NCBI GenBank assembly: GCA_051016155.1
Contig: CP136537.1
Span: forward strand, 744,001 to 808,000
Direction: 5' to 3'
Source: RCC90-49c sp051016155
GTDB taxonomy: Bacteria; Bacteroidota; Bacteroidia; Cytophagales; Amoebophilaceae
DNA length: 64,000 nt
The position numbers were made by a program, and so were the translations under genes. Positions 18,642-28,001 of the stretch are shown here, piece after piece. Every line of letters starts with the position of its first letter. Position 1 is the stretch's first letter. The notes beneath the pieces are model-generated. The model did no database searches. It worked only from the letters and a program-made list of their open reading frames with translations, and was not told the origin of the DNA.

Positions 18642-18900
18642 TCAGTTGTAAAACGGTTAAAGGGCAGCCCAAAATACGCTTCTAAACTTTCAAAATAGAC
18701 ATTCTCGGGGCTAGAAAGGGTTTTTAAATCAGCCAATCGCAAAATCAGCCAATGCAACCATCATCTTTCTCTCTCTTAAGCTGGATAAAAAAATGAGCGA
18801 TGGCATTTGCAAAACCGTAGAAATATTAAATTAGCAGCCAGTTAAAAATGGTGAAATAATTTTCGTAGAGCTTATATTCACAACCTGTAATAAAAAAATT

Positions 18901-19125
18901 ATGTACTGGACTCTACAACTAGCTTCTCATTTGGAAGATGCACCTTGGCCAGCCACCAAAGAGGAACTCATTGACTATGCGAAACGTACAGGAGCTCCTA
19001 CAGCACTCATAGAAAACTTGCAAGAGCTGGAGGACGATACCAACCCGTACAACAATATTGAGGAAATATGGCCAGACTGTCCGACGACCGAAGAAGACTT
19101 CCTCTTTAACGAAGATGAGTACTAA
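18901..19125 (+). CDS. DUF2795 family small acidic protein
   Basis: 74 aa, strongly acidic. The opening MYWTLQLASHLEDAPWPATK and the closing TTEEDFLFNEDEY are, from memory, a highly conserved Bacteroidota DUF2795 pattern. The function of the family is unknown. It stands alone, convergent with lysC 34 bp away. Confidence 0.85.
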   Translation: MYWTLQLASHLEDAPWPATKEELIDYAKRTGAPTALIENLQELEDDTNPYNNIEEIWPDCPTTEEDFLFNEDEY

Positions 19126-19159
19126 GCTTACAGCCATTGTGTAGGCTTTTCGCAAGCTC

Positions 19160-20446
19160 TTAGAAGGATAGGCTACGCTTGGGGTCATACTGGAACGCTA
19201 CTCGAGACATCTCTTGGCTGTGCTGCGTCAGCAGAATAGGATATCCCTGAAGCAGCGATGGCAGCGTAGCGCCAGCAGGATGCATGATGGTCAATAGCCC
19301 TACCCCCGTGCGATAGTGCACCTTAAACCGTTGCTGCAGGGCTGTCAGAAGGCCTTCGACTTTGCAAGGATCATCGTCCCAACAAATCGATAGGGTACGC
19401 GCCTCCATGACCAACATGTGGGCACGCATACCTTGCTGCGTCAGCTGGCTCAAGACTGTTTGCAGTCGCTCCTCATCAAAATAAGCCCAGTCCTCTAGGC
19501 TAAGCTGTACTAGGCCTTGGTCTTCCCGTAGGATGTAGAGGGGCCGATCTATTTGAACAGGCTCATGAACGACTGTTGTCCCTGCTTCTTCAGGATGATG
19601 AAAAGGTTTGACATAGAGCGGTATGGAGTGCTCAGCTAGCGGCTGGATCGTCTTAGGATGCACCACCTTGGCGCCATCAAGGGCCATGGCTACCATGGTC
19701 TGGTAAGAGATACGGTCTAACTTCGTTGCGTTTTTGAACCGCTTAGGGTCAGCACTCATCACTCCTGGCACGTCCTTCCAGGCTGTGAGCGACTGTGCCC
19801 CCAGAGCAGTGGCCAGTAGCGCCCCTGTAAAGTCAGACCCCTCTTTGCCCAACGTCGTTGTTTCTCCTACTGCATTGCTCGCAATGAATCCTTGCGTAAG
19901 CACCACCTGGCCTTGCGCTAAGAGCGGCCCAAAGTCCTGTTTGACTTTGTTTTGTGTGGCTACCTCATCGACCTGTGCACTACAGAATCCCAGATTAGTC
20001 TTGATGTAGTTTCTTGCATCCAACTGCACACAAGGCACGTGTTGCTCTTGCAGATAGTAATGAATGAGCTGCGAGGCTAGCAGTTCTCCTTGGGCTACCA
20101 CCTGACTATAGAGCTTGTCTGATGATGTCTCTGCAGCTGGCACTGACAAGGTGCTGATCAGTCGTTCCTTCCACATCGCCAACGCTTGGGAGACGTCTTG
20201 TTGCCGAACTTTGAAAAGGCGGTCAATAATGTCTTGATGAAATTTACCCAGCTGCTGGATAGCGCTATAGTAGGATTGGGCAGCTACTTTTTGCTGAAGA
20301 ATGTGTTCTAACGCGCGGGTGGTTTTTCCCATGGCTGATACTACCATCACTAGGGGAACATCCTTTGCTGCGTGGACGATTTGCGCCAGCTGCCTTACTG
20401 ACTCAGGATTTTGGATAGAAGCGCCTCCAAACTTGAATACCTTCAT
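19160..20446 (-). CDS. lysC: Aspartate kinase
   Basis: Monofunctional aspartokinase (428 aa), which phosphorylates aspartate as the first step toward lysine/diaminopimelate, threonine and methionine. KFGGASIQ is at residues 4-11 (family consensus KFGGTSV), and TTLGKEGSDFTGA carries the aspartate/ATP-binding segment. The C-terminal 130 residues form the ACT regulatory region, which looks divergent. It is divergent from fbp, a pairing common in Bacteroidota. The diaminopimelate branch would fit with murF in this window. Confidence 0.93.
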   Translation of the reverse strand: MKVFKFGGASIQNPESVRQLAQIVHAAKDVPLVMVVSAMGKTTRALEHILQQKVAAQSYYSAIQQLGKFHQDIIDRLFKVRQQDVSQALAMWKERLISTLSVPAAETSSDKLYSQVVAQGELLASQLIHYYLQEQHVPCVQLDARNYIKTNLGFCSAQVDEVATQNKVKQDFGPLLAQGQVVLTQGFIASNAVGETTTLGKEGSDFTGALLATALGAQSLTAWKDVPGVMSADPKRFKNATKLDRISYQTMVAMALDGAKVVHPKTIQPLAEHSIPLYVKPFHHPEEAGTTVVHEPVQIDRPLYILREDQGLVQLSLEDWAYFDEERLQTVLSQLTQQGMRAHMLVMEARTLSICWDDDPCKVEGLLTALQQRFKVHYRTGVGLLTIMHPAGATLPSLLQGYPILLTQHSQEMSRVAFQYDPKRSLSF

Positions 20447-20480
20447 GTGCTATGCTTAAAAAATAATTGTAAAAACAGCA

Positions 20481-20488
20481 CAAAATTA
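20481..20488 (-). promoter_or_regulatory. TAATTTTG promoter box upstream of lysC
   Basis: Perfect TAnnTTTG (TAATTTTG on the minus strand), 35 bp ahead of the lysC ATG. No good -33 TTTG was found at the expected spacing. Confidence 0.45.
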
Positions 20489-20542
20489 AACGTTGGCCAT
20501 TAAAATTGGGTACTTTGCAACTCCATTTCAAAGCAACCCTCC

Positions 20543-21550
20543 ATGCCCCAAGCGTCCGGTCCGTTTACAGCTGACTTAGGCCTTTCTTTAGATCAGTTTC
20601 TGGTGCAAGCGCAGCAGCAATGCCCTGACCTGCCCCAAGCCCTGCTCCCCATCTTCCGCGCTATGGCCTCAGCAGGCAAAGCCATCCACCACGTAGTGAG
20701 AAGGCTGGACCTGGCCGACATTGTAGGTACACAAGGGGCTTTTAATCCCTCTGGCGATGAGCAGCAAAAGCTCGATGTGATGGCACATGATAGGTGCGTA
20801 CAAGCGCTGGCCGCCACTGGAGAAGTGTGCGCAGTGATATCAGAAGAACAAGAAGACCTCATTGCACTCCCTCATAGTGGGGAGGGGAGGTATGTGCTTG
20901 CCCTAGACCCACTGGATGGCTCTCCTAATATCGATGTGAATGCCCCTATTGGCACTATTTTTTCTGTGTACCGGCGCCTTTCGCCTTCCTCAGCAGCGGT
21001 GCAACCTGCAGATGTTTTGCAGGCAGGCCAGCAACAGGTGGCCGCTGGCTATATCCTGTACGGCACTTCTACCATGCTGGTCTACACAGCAGGCCAGGGC
21101 GTACATGGCTTTACTTATGAGCCTACCAAAGATGATTTCTTTTTGGCACATCCCTCCTTACAGATACCTGAGGAGGGCATCAGTTATGCTGTTAATGATA
21201 GCCACGCTGCGTCTTTTCCTACCTACGTGCAGGACTATCTCCAACAGTGCAGGCGCAAGGGCTATGCAGCACGTTACATGGGCGCTCTAGTAGCTGACTT
21301 TCATCGTCATTTGATACAAGGCGGCATCTATTTGTATCCTCCTATCCCCCAAAAACCGCAAGGGAAGCTTCGGCTAGTGCTCGAGTGCAATGCTTTGGCC
21401 TTTATTGCTGAACAAGCAGGAGGCATGGCTACTACAGGCCAACAGGCCATCCTCTCTATCCAGCCCACAGCCATCCACCAGCGAACCCCTTTGTACATGG
21501 GTTCTAAACACATGGTGCAACGCCTGCTGTTAGCGGCTAAGTCGGGTTGA
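20543..21550 (+). CDS. fbp: Fructose-1,6-bisphosphatase class I
   Basis: Class I FBPase (335 aa), which dephosphorylates fructose-1,6-bisphosphate in gluconeogenesis. Metal-binding motifs are SEEQED and LDPLDGSPNIDVN; the substrate site KLRLVLECNALAFIAEQAGG is intact (C-terminal third). The TIFSVYRR strand is typical. Its presence suggests that sugar phosphates are built from C3 compounds rather than only imported. The start is the ATG at 20543. A weaker TACTTTGC box lies at 20511-20518. Confidence 0.95.
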   Translation: MPQASGPFTADLGLSLDQFLVQAQQQCPDLPQALLPIFRAMASAGKAIHHVVRRLDLADIVGTQGAFNPSGDEQQKLDVMAHDRCVQALAATGEVCAVISEEQEDLIALPHSGEGRYVLALDPLDGSPNIDVNAPIGTIFSVYRRLSPSSAAVQPADVLQAGQQQVAAGYILYGTSTMLVYTAGQGVHGFTYEPTKDDFFLAHPSLQIPEEGISYAVNDSHAASFPTYVQDYLQQCRRKGYAARYMGALVADFHRHLIQGGIYLYPPIPQKPQGKLRLVLECNALAFIAEQAGGMATTGQQAILSIQPTAIHQRTPLYMGSKHMVQRLLLAAKSG

Positions 21551-21731
21551 ATGGTAAAGTTGATGTGAGCAGCACCCAGCCTTTACTGTGCGAACTACTT
21601 TGGTAGAAGGGGTGTTCAACTAAGCCCATTTTAGATGGAATAATTTGCTGATTTAAGCTTATGATATCGTAGGTTTAGGCGTTCGACAGTGTAGCTAGCG
21701 CCAGACTATCTATCAATCAACACATTTTTAC

Positions 21732-22322
21732 ATGATCGCTTACATTCAAGGAAAGCTTGTTCACAAAGAACCTACCTACGCCATTGTAGAGGCAGGGGGA
21801 CTAGGTTACGAAGTCAGGACGTCGCTCTATACCTTTACGCAAATCAAGCCACTAGTCACGGTCCAGCTCTTTACCCACCTCTATGTCAAGGACGATGTGC
21901 GTACGTTGTATGGCTTTGCGAGTAGCGAAGAGAAACACTGGTTTCTGCACTTGCTCCAGGTGAATGGGATAGGTCCGCGCACTGCTATGACCGTTTTGTC
22001 TTCGCTCAATCCTGGTGAACTGCAACAAGCTATTGTAGATCAGAATGTGACTGTACTGGCAGCCATCAAAGGCATTGGCCCCAAAGCAGCGCAACGGATC
22101 GTCTTGGAGCTACAAGACAAGCTAGGGAAGTCTTTGCCGATGAGCCAGGGCAGTGCGCTCCTGCCTGGTAGGGACCAGGTGAGCCAAGAAGCTTTGGAGG
22201 CCCTTATCACACTAGGCATCAGCAAGGGCGTGGCAGAGAAAGCCATTGCCAAGGTACGTAAGGTGCATGCTACAGCGCTTTCTTTGGAGGCACTGATCAA
22301 GCAGGCACTACAGGCTTCGTAA
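21732..22322 (+). CDS. ruvA: Holliday junction helicase subunit RuvA
   Basis: RuvA (196 aa), the DNA-binding subunit of the RuvAB branch-migration machine. It has the N-terminal OB fold (MIAYIQGKLVHKEPTYAIVE), two helix-hairpin-helix motifs (LLQVNGIGPRTAMTVLS and VLAAIKGIGPKAAQRIVLEL) and the C-terminal RuvB-contact domain. ruvB and ruvC are not in the window. Length is normal. Confidence 0.96.
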   Translation: MIAYIQGKLVHKEPTYAIVEAGGLGYEVRTSLYTFTQIKPLVTVQLFTHLYVKDDVRTLYGFASSEEKHWFLHLLQVNGIGPRTAMTVLSSLNPGELQQAIVDQNVTVLAAIKGIGPKAAQRIVLELQDKLGKSLPMSQGSALLPGRDQVSQEALEALITLGISKGVAEKAIAKVRKVHATALSLEALIKQALQAS

Positions 22323-22417
22323 TAGTGAGTAGTGTTGAATTTTAAATGCCCAACGAGGTAGCAAATGAGAGGCACAGTTCTAAAGAAACTTGCGCCAGTG
22401 GGTAGCAGAAATAGACC

Positions 22418-22900
22418 TTAAGCAGACGTCCCCTCTACCTTATCAAAATAGGTCTGTATCACATCATCCTTGCGAGGGCCTTTTACCCAATAAGTGAGCT
22501 GAAACTGCTGGGGAGATAGAAACGCATAGTAGGCCTCGTAACGATCAGGAGCACAATGGTGAAGGGCGGTGGCTGCTATGTGCTGACTAAAAGTTTCGGT
22601 AGGGCTGAACTGTAGGGTGTGCAGCAAAGCGCCAGGACGCTCGCGCTGTTGGTCCCAGAAGTGTACAGCCACCTCTCCTTGGCTATACACGTAGGCATAA
22701 GCGCGGTGAGCGTTTACCCGCTTTGTATTGTCAAAAACTGCGCTGCCCTGCTCTTGGTAGTGCAGTATGTCTTGGGCCCATGGCTGGAAGCGTGCTGTGC
22801 CCTGCATATGTCCTTGCATTCCCCAACGTCTTTCGAGCTGCCAGGTGCCTTGCAGGTGGTTAAATAGTTGTAGCCGATCTGTTTTGGAAGGGGCGGGCAT
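22418..22900 (-). CDS. DUF6314 family protein
   Basis: 160 aa. The pattern LQGTWQLERRW, GTARFQPWAQDILHYQEQG, HFWDQ and the late histidine-rich HHCAPDRYEAYYAF match the DUF6314 family (from memory), a small lipocalin-like beta barrel of unknown role. No signal peptide. Convergent with ruvA. The start at 22900 gives MPAPSKTDRLQLF; no better start is visible. Confidence 0.7.
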   Translation of the reverse strand: MPAPSKTDRLQLFNHLQGTWQLERRWGMQGHMQGTARFQPWAQDILHYQEQGSAVFDNTKRVNAHRAYAYVYSQGEVAVHFWDQQRERPGALLHTLQFSPTETFSQHIAATALHHCAPDRYEAYYAFLSPQQFQLTYWVKGPRKDDVIQTYFDKVEGTSA

Positions 22901-23092
22901 CGACGCTATCTTTAATGGCGTAACTTCGTGTTAAAAAATATGCAGAAGCGCAGCTTCAGCCTCCATAGGCTGATCAACTGCGTTGGCAAAACTGGTGCAA
23001 AGAATTAATTAAAAAAGTGTATACTATTTATCCTTTCTTTCTTTATATTAAATGAGAGAGTAAAATGTTCAACCTTAAAAAAACAATCAATT

Positions 23093-23296
23093 ATGAGAGG
23101 AGATATTAGATCTTTCATGGCTGGCATCGTAGTAGGTGCTGTAGTTCGTACCGTACTTGGCGATGAAAATATAAAAAAGATTCGGACCATGATTTCTGAA
23201 CGTGCACACAAGTTTTTTGAAGAGTACAAGAATAGGAACCTTTTTAAAGAAGGGGCTGATAAGGTAAAGAGTCTTGTACAAGGCCAGATGGGCTAG
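23093..23296 (+). CDS. Small YtxH-like protein
   Basis: 67 aa: a short hydrophobic stretch (FMAGIVVGAVVRTVLG, residues 8-23) and an amphipathic helix rich in K/E/R. This layout resembles small YtxH-like membrane-associated proteins of Bacteroidota, but the family is not assigned with confidence. It is supported as a gene by its isolated position, AT-rich leader and the hairpin terminator 68 bp downstream. Confidence 0.6.
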   Translation: MRGDIRSFMAGIVVGAVVRTVLGDENIKKIRTMISERAHKFFEEYKNRNLFKEGADKVKSLVQGQMG

Positions 23297-23363
23297 TAGC
23301 TACGTGCTCAGCCAGTAGGGCGCATGCACTCTACCTTCTACTCTACTACCGACGTATATTAAG

Positions 23364-23389
23364 ATATCCCGCTCTAAAGAGCGGGATAT
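23364..23389. terminator. Bidirectional hairpin terminator
   Basis: A perfect 12-bp stem, ATATCCCGCTCT/AGAGCGGGATAT, with a 2-nt loop between the convergent small gene (ends 23296) and gadB (ends 23406). T-rich bases follow on the plus side. Confidence 0.8.
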
Positions 23390-23405
23390 TCTGTTGAAAG
23401 GGGGC

Positions 23406-24812
23406 TTAACAAATAGGGTAATGTTCTTCCTGACTTGTCCTTGGTCTAGTGGCAGGGCCCTGACTTTCTAGGTATTCACAAGCACGCAGGATATCTGTAC
23501 AAAGAATATCTACCATGTCGCGGCTGAAGTGTTCTCGGACGACTACACGAATGATGGCCATATCTTCTGCATTAGGAGGCAGTGTATAGGCAGGAACAAT
23601 CCATCCGCGTTCTCTCAGCTTTCTAGATAGGTCAAAAACAGTGTAGTTTTTGATGGTGTCTTTGAGCTTGAAGGCAACAATAGGAAGCATCTGGCCTGCA
23701 TTGATCACCTCAAAGGTTGGGGCAGCAGCCAGTTTTTTACTTAGATAGCGCGCATTGCTGACACAGTTGTTCATGATCTGTGTGTATCCTTCACGGCCTA
23801 GCCTGATAAAATTGTAATACTGCGCAATGATATTGGCACTAGAGCAAGAAAAGTTGAGGGTATAGGTGGGCATCCACCCTCCTAGATAGTTGACTTTGAA
23901 GGAAAGCTCTTCTGGAAAATCTGACTCATCGCGCCATAAAATCCACCCGATACCTGGATAAACCAGGCCATACTTGTGTCCAGAAACATTGATCGACTTG
24001 ACCTGCTCTAGCCGAAAGTCCCAAACAAAATCAGGCTTCACAAAAGGCACCACAAATCCTCCACTGGCTGCATCTACGTGCAATGGGATGTCCCAGCCTT
24101 TTTCTCGTTTGATACGGACCAAAAGTGCATTCATCTCCTGAATGGGGTCTGCATGTCCTGAATAGGTAGTGCCTAAAATCGCCCCTACTGCTATCGTATT
24201 TTCATCCACGCGCTTTTCTACCTCTTCGCAAGTAACTGTGTATCGATTGCTCTCCATAGGAATGATCCGCATCTCCACATCAAAGTATCGGGCAAATTTT
24301 TCCCAACATACATGCACATCTGCTCCAAAAACGATGTTGGGCTTATCATAGGGCTTGCCTGCTTGCTTGCGTTGTTTTTTCCAAGTCCATTTGTGGGCCA
24401 AGAGCCCCAGCATGATGGCTTCAGAGGAGCCAATGGTAGCCGCTCCGATAGGCGTACATGCTTGAGGCGAGTTGAATAGTCGTGTCAGCATATTGACACA
24501 CCGGTGATGAATCACTTCAGTTTGGGGATACTCGTCATGGTCAATAAAATTTTTGTGTAGGTTTTCATTGATCAGCTTGACTGCCTCGGGCTCCATCCAA
24601 GTGGTCACGAAGCTAGCCATGTTCAGCGCAGGATTGCCATCCATATTAAGCTCGTCATGCACTAATTGGTAGGCAGCATCCGCAGGGATTCCCTTGTCAG
24701 GAAGGGTGTATTTAGGAATGTCTTCTCTAAAATAACGGGTACTGTACGTGCTTGCATGGCTAGTAGAGTCTTGTAACTGCTGCATGTTGCGCTTTATTCT
24801 TGATAGAAGCAT
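23406..24812 (-). CDS. gadB: Glutamate decarboxylase
   Basis: PLP-dependent glutamate decarboxylase (468 aa from the ATG at 24812). Glutamate is converted to GABA with consumption of a proton. The PLP lysine is in NVSGHKYGLVYPGIGW; the substrate-side segment SFVTTWMEPEA and the HVDAASGGFVVPF aspartate are conserved. Family members begin about 30 residues before YSTRYF, so I prefer 24812 over an ATG at 24908. No glutamate/GABA antiporter gene is adjacent; in E. coli-type acid resistance the two are usually linked. Confidence 0.93.
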   Translation of the reverse strand: MLLSRIKRNMQQLQDSTSHASTYSTRYFREDIPKYTLPDKGIPADAAYQLVHDELNMDGNPALNMASFVTTWMEPEAVKLINENLHKNFIDHDEYPQTEVIHHRCVNMLTRLFNSPQACTPIGAATIGSSEAIMLGLLAHKWTWKKQRKQAGKPYDKPNIVFGADVHVCWEKFARYFDVEMRIIPMESNRYTVTCEEVEKRVDENTIAVGAILGTTYSGHADPIQEMNALLVRIKREKGWDIPLHVDAASGGFVVPFVKPDFVWDFRLEQVKSINVSGHKYGLVYPGIGWILWRDESDFPEELSFKVNYLGGWMPTYTLNFSCSSANIIAQYYNFIRLGREGYTQIMNNCVSNARYLSKKLAAAPTFEVINAGQMLPIVAFKLKDTIKNYTVFDLSRKLRERGWIVPAYTLPPNAEDMAIIRVVVREHFSRDMVDILCTDILRACEYLESQGPATRPRTSQEEHYPIC

Positions 24813-25085
24813 AGTAAGGGTTTTAGGGTGAACAGAATGAACGTATAATAAATATAATCCAGATATATGAACATGAAAACCCGTGCGGGCTGATATCTTC
24901 ACATGCAAGAAGTACGTTATCTTGGTTGCGTGGTGCTGTGATTATATGCTTTTAAAACTGTTTCTAGGCTTGTAAGAGCCCTGTTCAATTTGTTATCAGC
25001 ATGTTGCGTGCCTTTTTCAACAGTCTAGAAATAGCGAATTCGCCATGAAATAGAAGTTGCGCTAGAGCAAGCGCTGACGGATGCT

Positions 25086-25093
25086 TACTTTTG
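25086..25093 (+). promoter_or_regulatory. TACTTTTG promoter box of lysS
   Basis: Perfect TAnnTTTG box. It overlaps the earliest possible in-frame ATG (25091), so that codon would lie upstream of the transcript; this supports the lysS start at 25145. No clear -33 box. Confidence 0.5.
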
Positions 25094-25144
25094 CAGGAAG
25101 AAGTTCTGCAAGAGCACTCCACCTATACTAAGACGCGAACCATT

Positions 25145-26671
25145 ATGACCCCACACTTGAGCGAACAAGAAATCGTAAGAATCCAGAAAAAGGAAGCCCT
25201 TGAAGGTCTGGGGATTGCTCCTTATCCTGCAACCACCTTTGTCATTAACACTTCGTCCCAAGACATTCTGGCCCATTATCCTGACCAGCCAGAAAATTAC
25301 CAGCAAGTAGCTCTAGCAGGCCGATTGATGAGCCGTAGGATCATGGGATCGGCTTCTTTTGTTGAATTACAGGATGCCACTGGTAGGATACAGTTGTATG
25401 TACACCGAGATACGCTTTGCCCTGCTGAAGACAAAACGTTCTACAACACGGTCTTCAAAAAACTGATCGACCTGGGCGATATTGTAGGTGTGCGGGGATA
25501 TGTATTCACGACCCAAATGGGCGTTATCTCTGTACATGTCACGCAGCTGACCTTACTGACCAAAGCACTCAAGCCTTTGCCTATTGTAAAGGAAGTGGAA
25601 GATCAAGGCACTAAGAAAACTTATGACGCCTTTACCGATCCAGAGCAGCGCTATCGGCAGCGCTATGTAGACCTGATTGTCAATCCACAGGTGCGAGACA
25701 CTTTTGCCCAACGGGCCCAGCTCATCCGTTCCATCCGACACTACTTGGAGGATCAAGGCTGCTTAGAGGTAGAAACGCCCATTCTACAACCGATTCACGG
25801 TGGAGCAGCTGCTCGTCCCTTTAAAACGCACCACAATGCCCTAGACATGCCGCTCTATCTACGCATTGCCAACGAGTTGTACCTCAAAAGGCTCATAGTA
25901 GGCGGCTATGACGGGGTCTTTGAATTTGCCAAGGACTTCCGCAATGAGGGCATGTCGCGTTTTCATAACCCTGAGTTCACCATGCTCGAAGTGTATGTGG
26001 CTTACAAAGACTATCTGTGGATGATGGATCAGGTGGAAGTATTGCTCGAAAAGGTAGCGCTAGACCTCCATGGCACTACGGCCGTACAAGTAGGCGGAGA
26101 GACCATCCAATTTCAGCGACCTTGGCAGCGGTTCACCCTATTTGAGGCCATTGAGCATTTCACAGGGGTGGATGTCAGTGCTATGGACGAAGCAGCGCTG
26201 AGGGAAACCGCCCAAAAGCTGGAGGTATCCTTGGAGCCATCGGCTGGCAAAGGAAAGATTATTGATGAAATTTTTGGAGCTCACTGCGAACCTAAGCTTA
26301 TACAGCCTACGTTCATTACAGATTATCCTGTAGAAATGTCTCCTTTGGCCAAGCGTCACCGTACTGATCCTACCCTAGTAGAACGTTTTGAAGTGATCTG
26401 CAATGGCAAAGAAATCTGCAATGCCTTTTCTGAGCTCAACGATCCTTTAGACCAACAGCAGCGATTCGAAGAGCAGCTTTCGCTAGGCCAAAGAGGTGAC
26501 GATGAGGCCATGGCCTTAGATGGAGACTTTTTGCGGGCTTTGCGCTATGGCATGCCCCCTACGGTAGGACTGGGCATCGGTATTGATCGGCTAGCTATGA
26601 TCATGACCAATGCAGCTTCTATCCAAGAGGTAATCTTTTTTCCTCAAATGCGGCCTGAGAGTAAGTCATGA
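25145..26671 (+). CDS. lysS: Lysyl-tRNA synthetase (class II)
   Basis: Class II LysRS (508 aa from 25145, MTPHLSEQEIVRIQKKEAL). The N-terminal OB-fold anticodon domain holds VALAGRLMSRRIMGSASFVELQD (quoted as LAGRLMSRRIMG). Motif 2 is FRNEGMSRFHNPEFTMLE and motif 3 is GLGIGIDRLAMI. DPEQRYRQRYVDL is the family hinge. Length is normal. An ATG at 25091 would add 18 residues that the promoter position argues against. Confidence 0.95.
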   Translation: MTPHLSEQEIVRIQKKEALEGLGIAPYPATTFVINTSSQDILAHYPDQPENYQQVALAGRLMSRRIMGSASFVELQDATGRIQLYVHRDTLCPAEDKTFYNTVFKKLIDLGDIVGVRGYVFTTQMGVISVHVTQLTLLTKALKPLPIVKEVEDQGTKKTYDAFTDPEQRYRQRYVDLIVNPQVRDTFAQRAQLIRSIRHYLEDQGCLEVETPILQPIHGGAAARPFKTHHNALDMPLYLRIANELYLKRLIVGGYDGVFEFAKDFRNEGMSRFHNPEFTMLEVYVAYKDYLWMMDQVEVLLEKVALDLHGTTAVQVGGETIQFQRPWQRFTLFEAIEHFTGVDVSAMDEAALRETAQKLEVSLEPSAGKGKIIDEIFGAHCEPKLIQPTFITDYPVEMSPLAKRHRTDPTLVERFEVICNGKEICNAFSELNDPLDQQQRFEEQLSLGQRGDDEAMALDGDFLRALRYGMPPTVGLGIGIDRLAMIMTNAASIQEVIFFPQMRPESKS

Positions 26672-26790
26672 GGCCGTTGTAAAACTGTTGTTATTTCTGA
26701 TCTACCTCGCAAGAGGTTATTGTTTTCATAGAGACTCTCATCAGCCAAGAGCCTCCTGCCCTATTAAGCATTTATTTGCGCTTCTTTGAC

Positions 26791-27030
26791 CTAACCGTGT
26801 GTGATAACCAACCCAAAAAGGCATAGCCATCCCACAGAGACTCTTAACGCTAGGCCTGGCGCGCGGTATAGATTGTAACATAGCGCCTCCAGTACATGCT
26901 CACTATGCATTTTTGCATTCCCTACATAACGCGCGCTGCCTGTCTTGAACCAACTCTTTATACTTCCAAACAAGCGCTTTACTTTGTAGCGACGCTTACC
27001 TACTAGACCATTATATGGGCTGTCAACCAG
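26791..27030 (-). pseudogene. IS5-like transposase C-terminal remnant
   Basis: Only the last about 75 residues of a DDE transposase remain: KRRYKVKRLFGSIKSWF, then ARYVGNAKMHSEHVLEALCYNLYRAPG. In intact relatives the first segment reads KRRYxVExxFGSxK and holds the catalytic glutamate; here it is lysine. No N-terminal two thirds is found upstream. The surrounding gap (26672-27216) holds nothing else except an octamer array at 27163-27206. Confidence 0.7.
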
Positions 27031-27162
27031 GAGATTGTGTGGCTAATACGTCTTGATTCCTTGCTCAGCATCCAAAGCTAACACACAGAGAAAGGGGGTA
27101 ACAACTGAAAGTCTTGCACTGAAAGTGCATAGTTTTGTACTAGCGACTGAGACCAATAAACG

Positions 27163-27206
27163 CATGACTAAATAGTCTAATAAAACAATGGTCAAATAAT
27201 CTATAA
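27163..27206. repeat. Octamer-periodic array
   Basis: Units AATAGTCT, AATAAAAC, AATGGTCA, AATAATCT in direct succession, preceded by degenerate units. It ends just before the stop of the DUF4296 gene. Confidence 0.65.
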
Positions 27207-27216
27207 AGCGACAGCC

Positions 27217-27543
27217 TCACTCTACCCAAGTCTGCAGCTCCTCGAGCCGATGGTTCACTGCCTCATACATCTCCTTTAGTACTTTAGGTTGGAAGAAATA
27301 GTACTGAAAATTCTCCTGAAAGGCCGCTTCATCTGTGTGATGGGCTTCATAGACCAACAGGAGATTTTTCTGAAGCAATTGATCCGCCGTGGCTTCATCA
27401 GCAGCGTAGTGACGGATCATGGCTTTAGTAAGCTCCAGGTCCACAATAATATCTACCATTTGTGCTTGAGAAAGCGTTACAGAAGGTTCCTGGGTACTGT
27501 TAAAGGCCAACAAGAACCCGATCAGAGTCGCCAAGCGTTGCAT
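27217..27543 (-). CDS. DUF4296-like protein
   Basis: 108 aa with a hydrophobic N-terminus (LATLIGFLLAFNS). LSQAQMVDIIVDLELTKAMI, then FQENFQYYFFQPKVLKEMYEAVNHRLEEL, follow the DUF4296 pattern (mvdil.Dlhla and FxxSlxYYxxxPxxLxxIYxxV). Many Bacteroidota members are lipoproteins; this one has no cysteine at the signal end. The role is unknown. Confidence 0.7.
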   Translation of the reverse strand: MQRLATLIGFLLAFNSTQEPSVTLSQAQMVDIIVDLELTKAMIRHYAADEATADQLLQKNLLLVYEAHHTDEAAFQENFQYYFFQPKVLKEMYEAVNHRLEELQTWVE

Positions 27544-28001
27544 ACACAGTCATTTTAGTACAAAGTTAGGTTGTATAAACAGTTATTTCATGCACCTTCG
27601 CTGTTGATTGACTGCAAAATTCTCATGCCCACCTATTGTTAATGAGAGGGAGCACCCCTGCAAGGCTGATAGTAATCCTGTAGGTAGGAGTAAATGGAAG
27701 ACTAATTGAAGTGATTGCTGATGCAAATAAGGAGGAGGAATAACCTTGCGTTGCGCTGAGGAAAAGCTTTAGTGCATGGTAGCTGCTGTAAGCATTCAAA
27801 TCTTGTAACTTTGTTTTGGACACTCTGTGGCTGTTACAACATGCACCCAATATTCTAACAGGACTTGAAACAGTGCCTTTAGAAGCCTAGAAAATGCTTT
27901 TTAAATCACTCAATGGCAAAATAGCTCAATAATGCAATGGCCTCACTTTGTGCTGAACAGCAACGTCCCATGCAAAGCATCAAAGTAACTTTTTGAACCT
28001 C
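27544..28001. other. Gene-free gap upstream of polA
   Basis: About 458 bp without a supported gene. An octamer-periodic array lies at 27904-27943 (AATCACTC, AATGGCAA, AATAGCTC, AATAATGC, AATGGCC). Nothing else is recognised. Confidence 0.5.
27904..27943. repeat. Octamer-periodic array
   Basis: Five successive 8-mers beginning AAT, with consensus AATnnnnC, in the leader region of polA. Confidence 0.7.
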
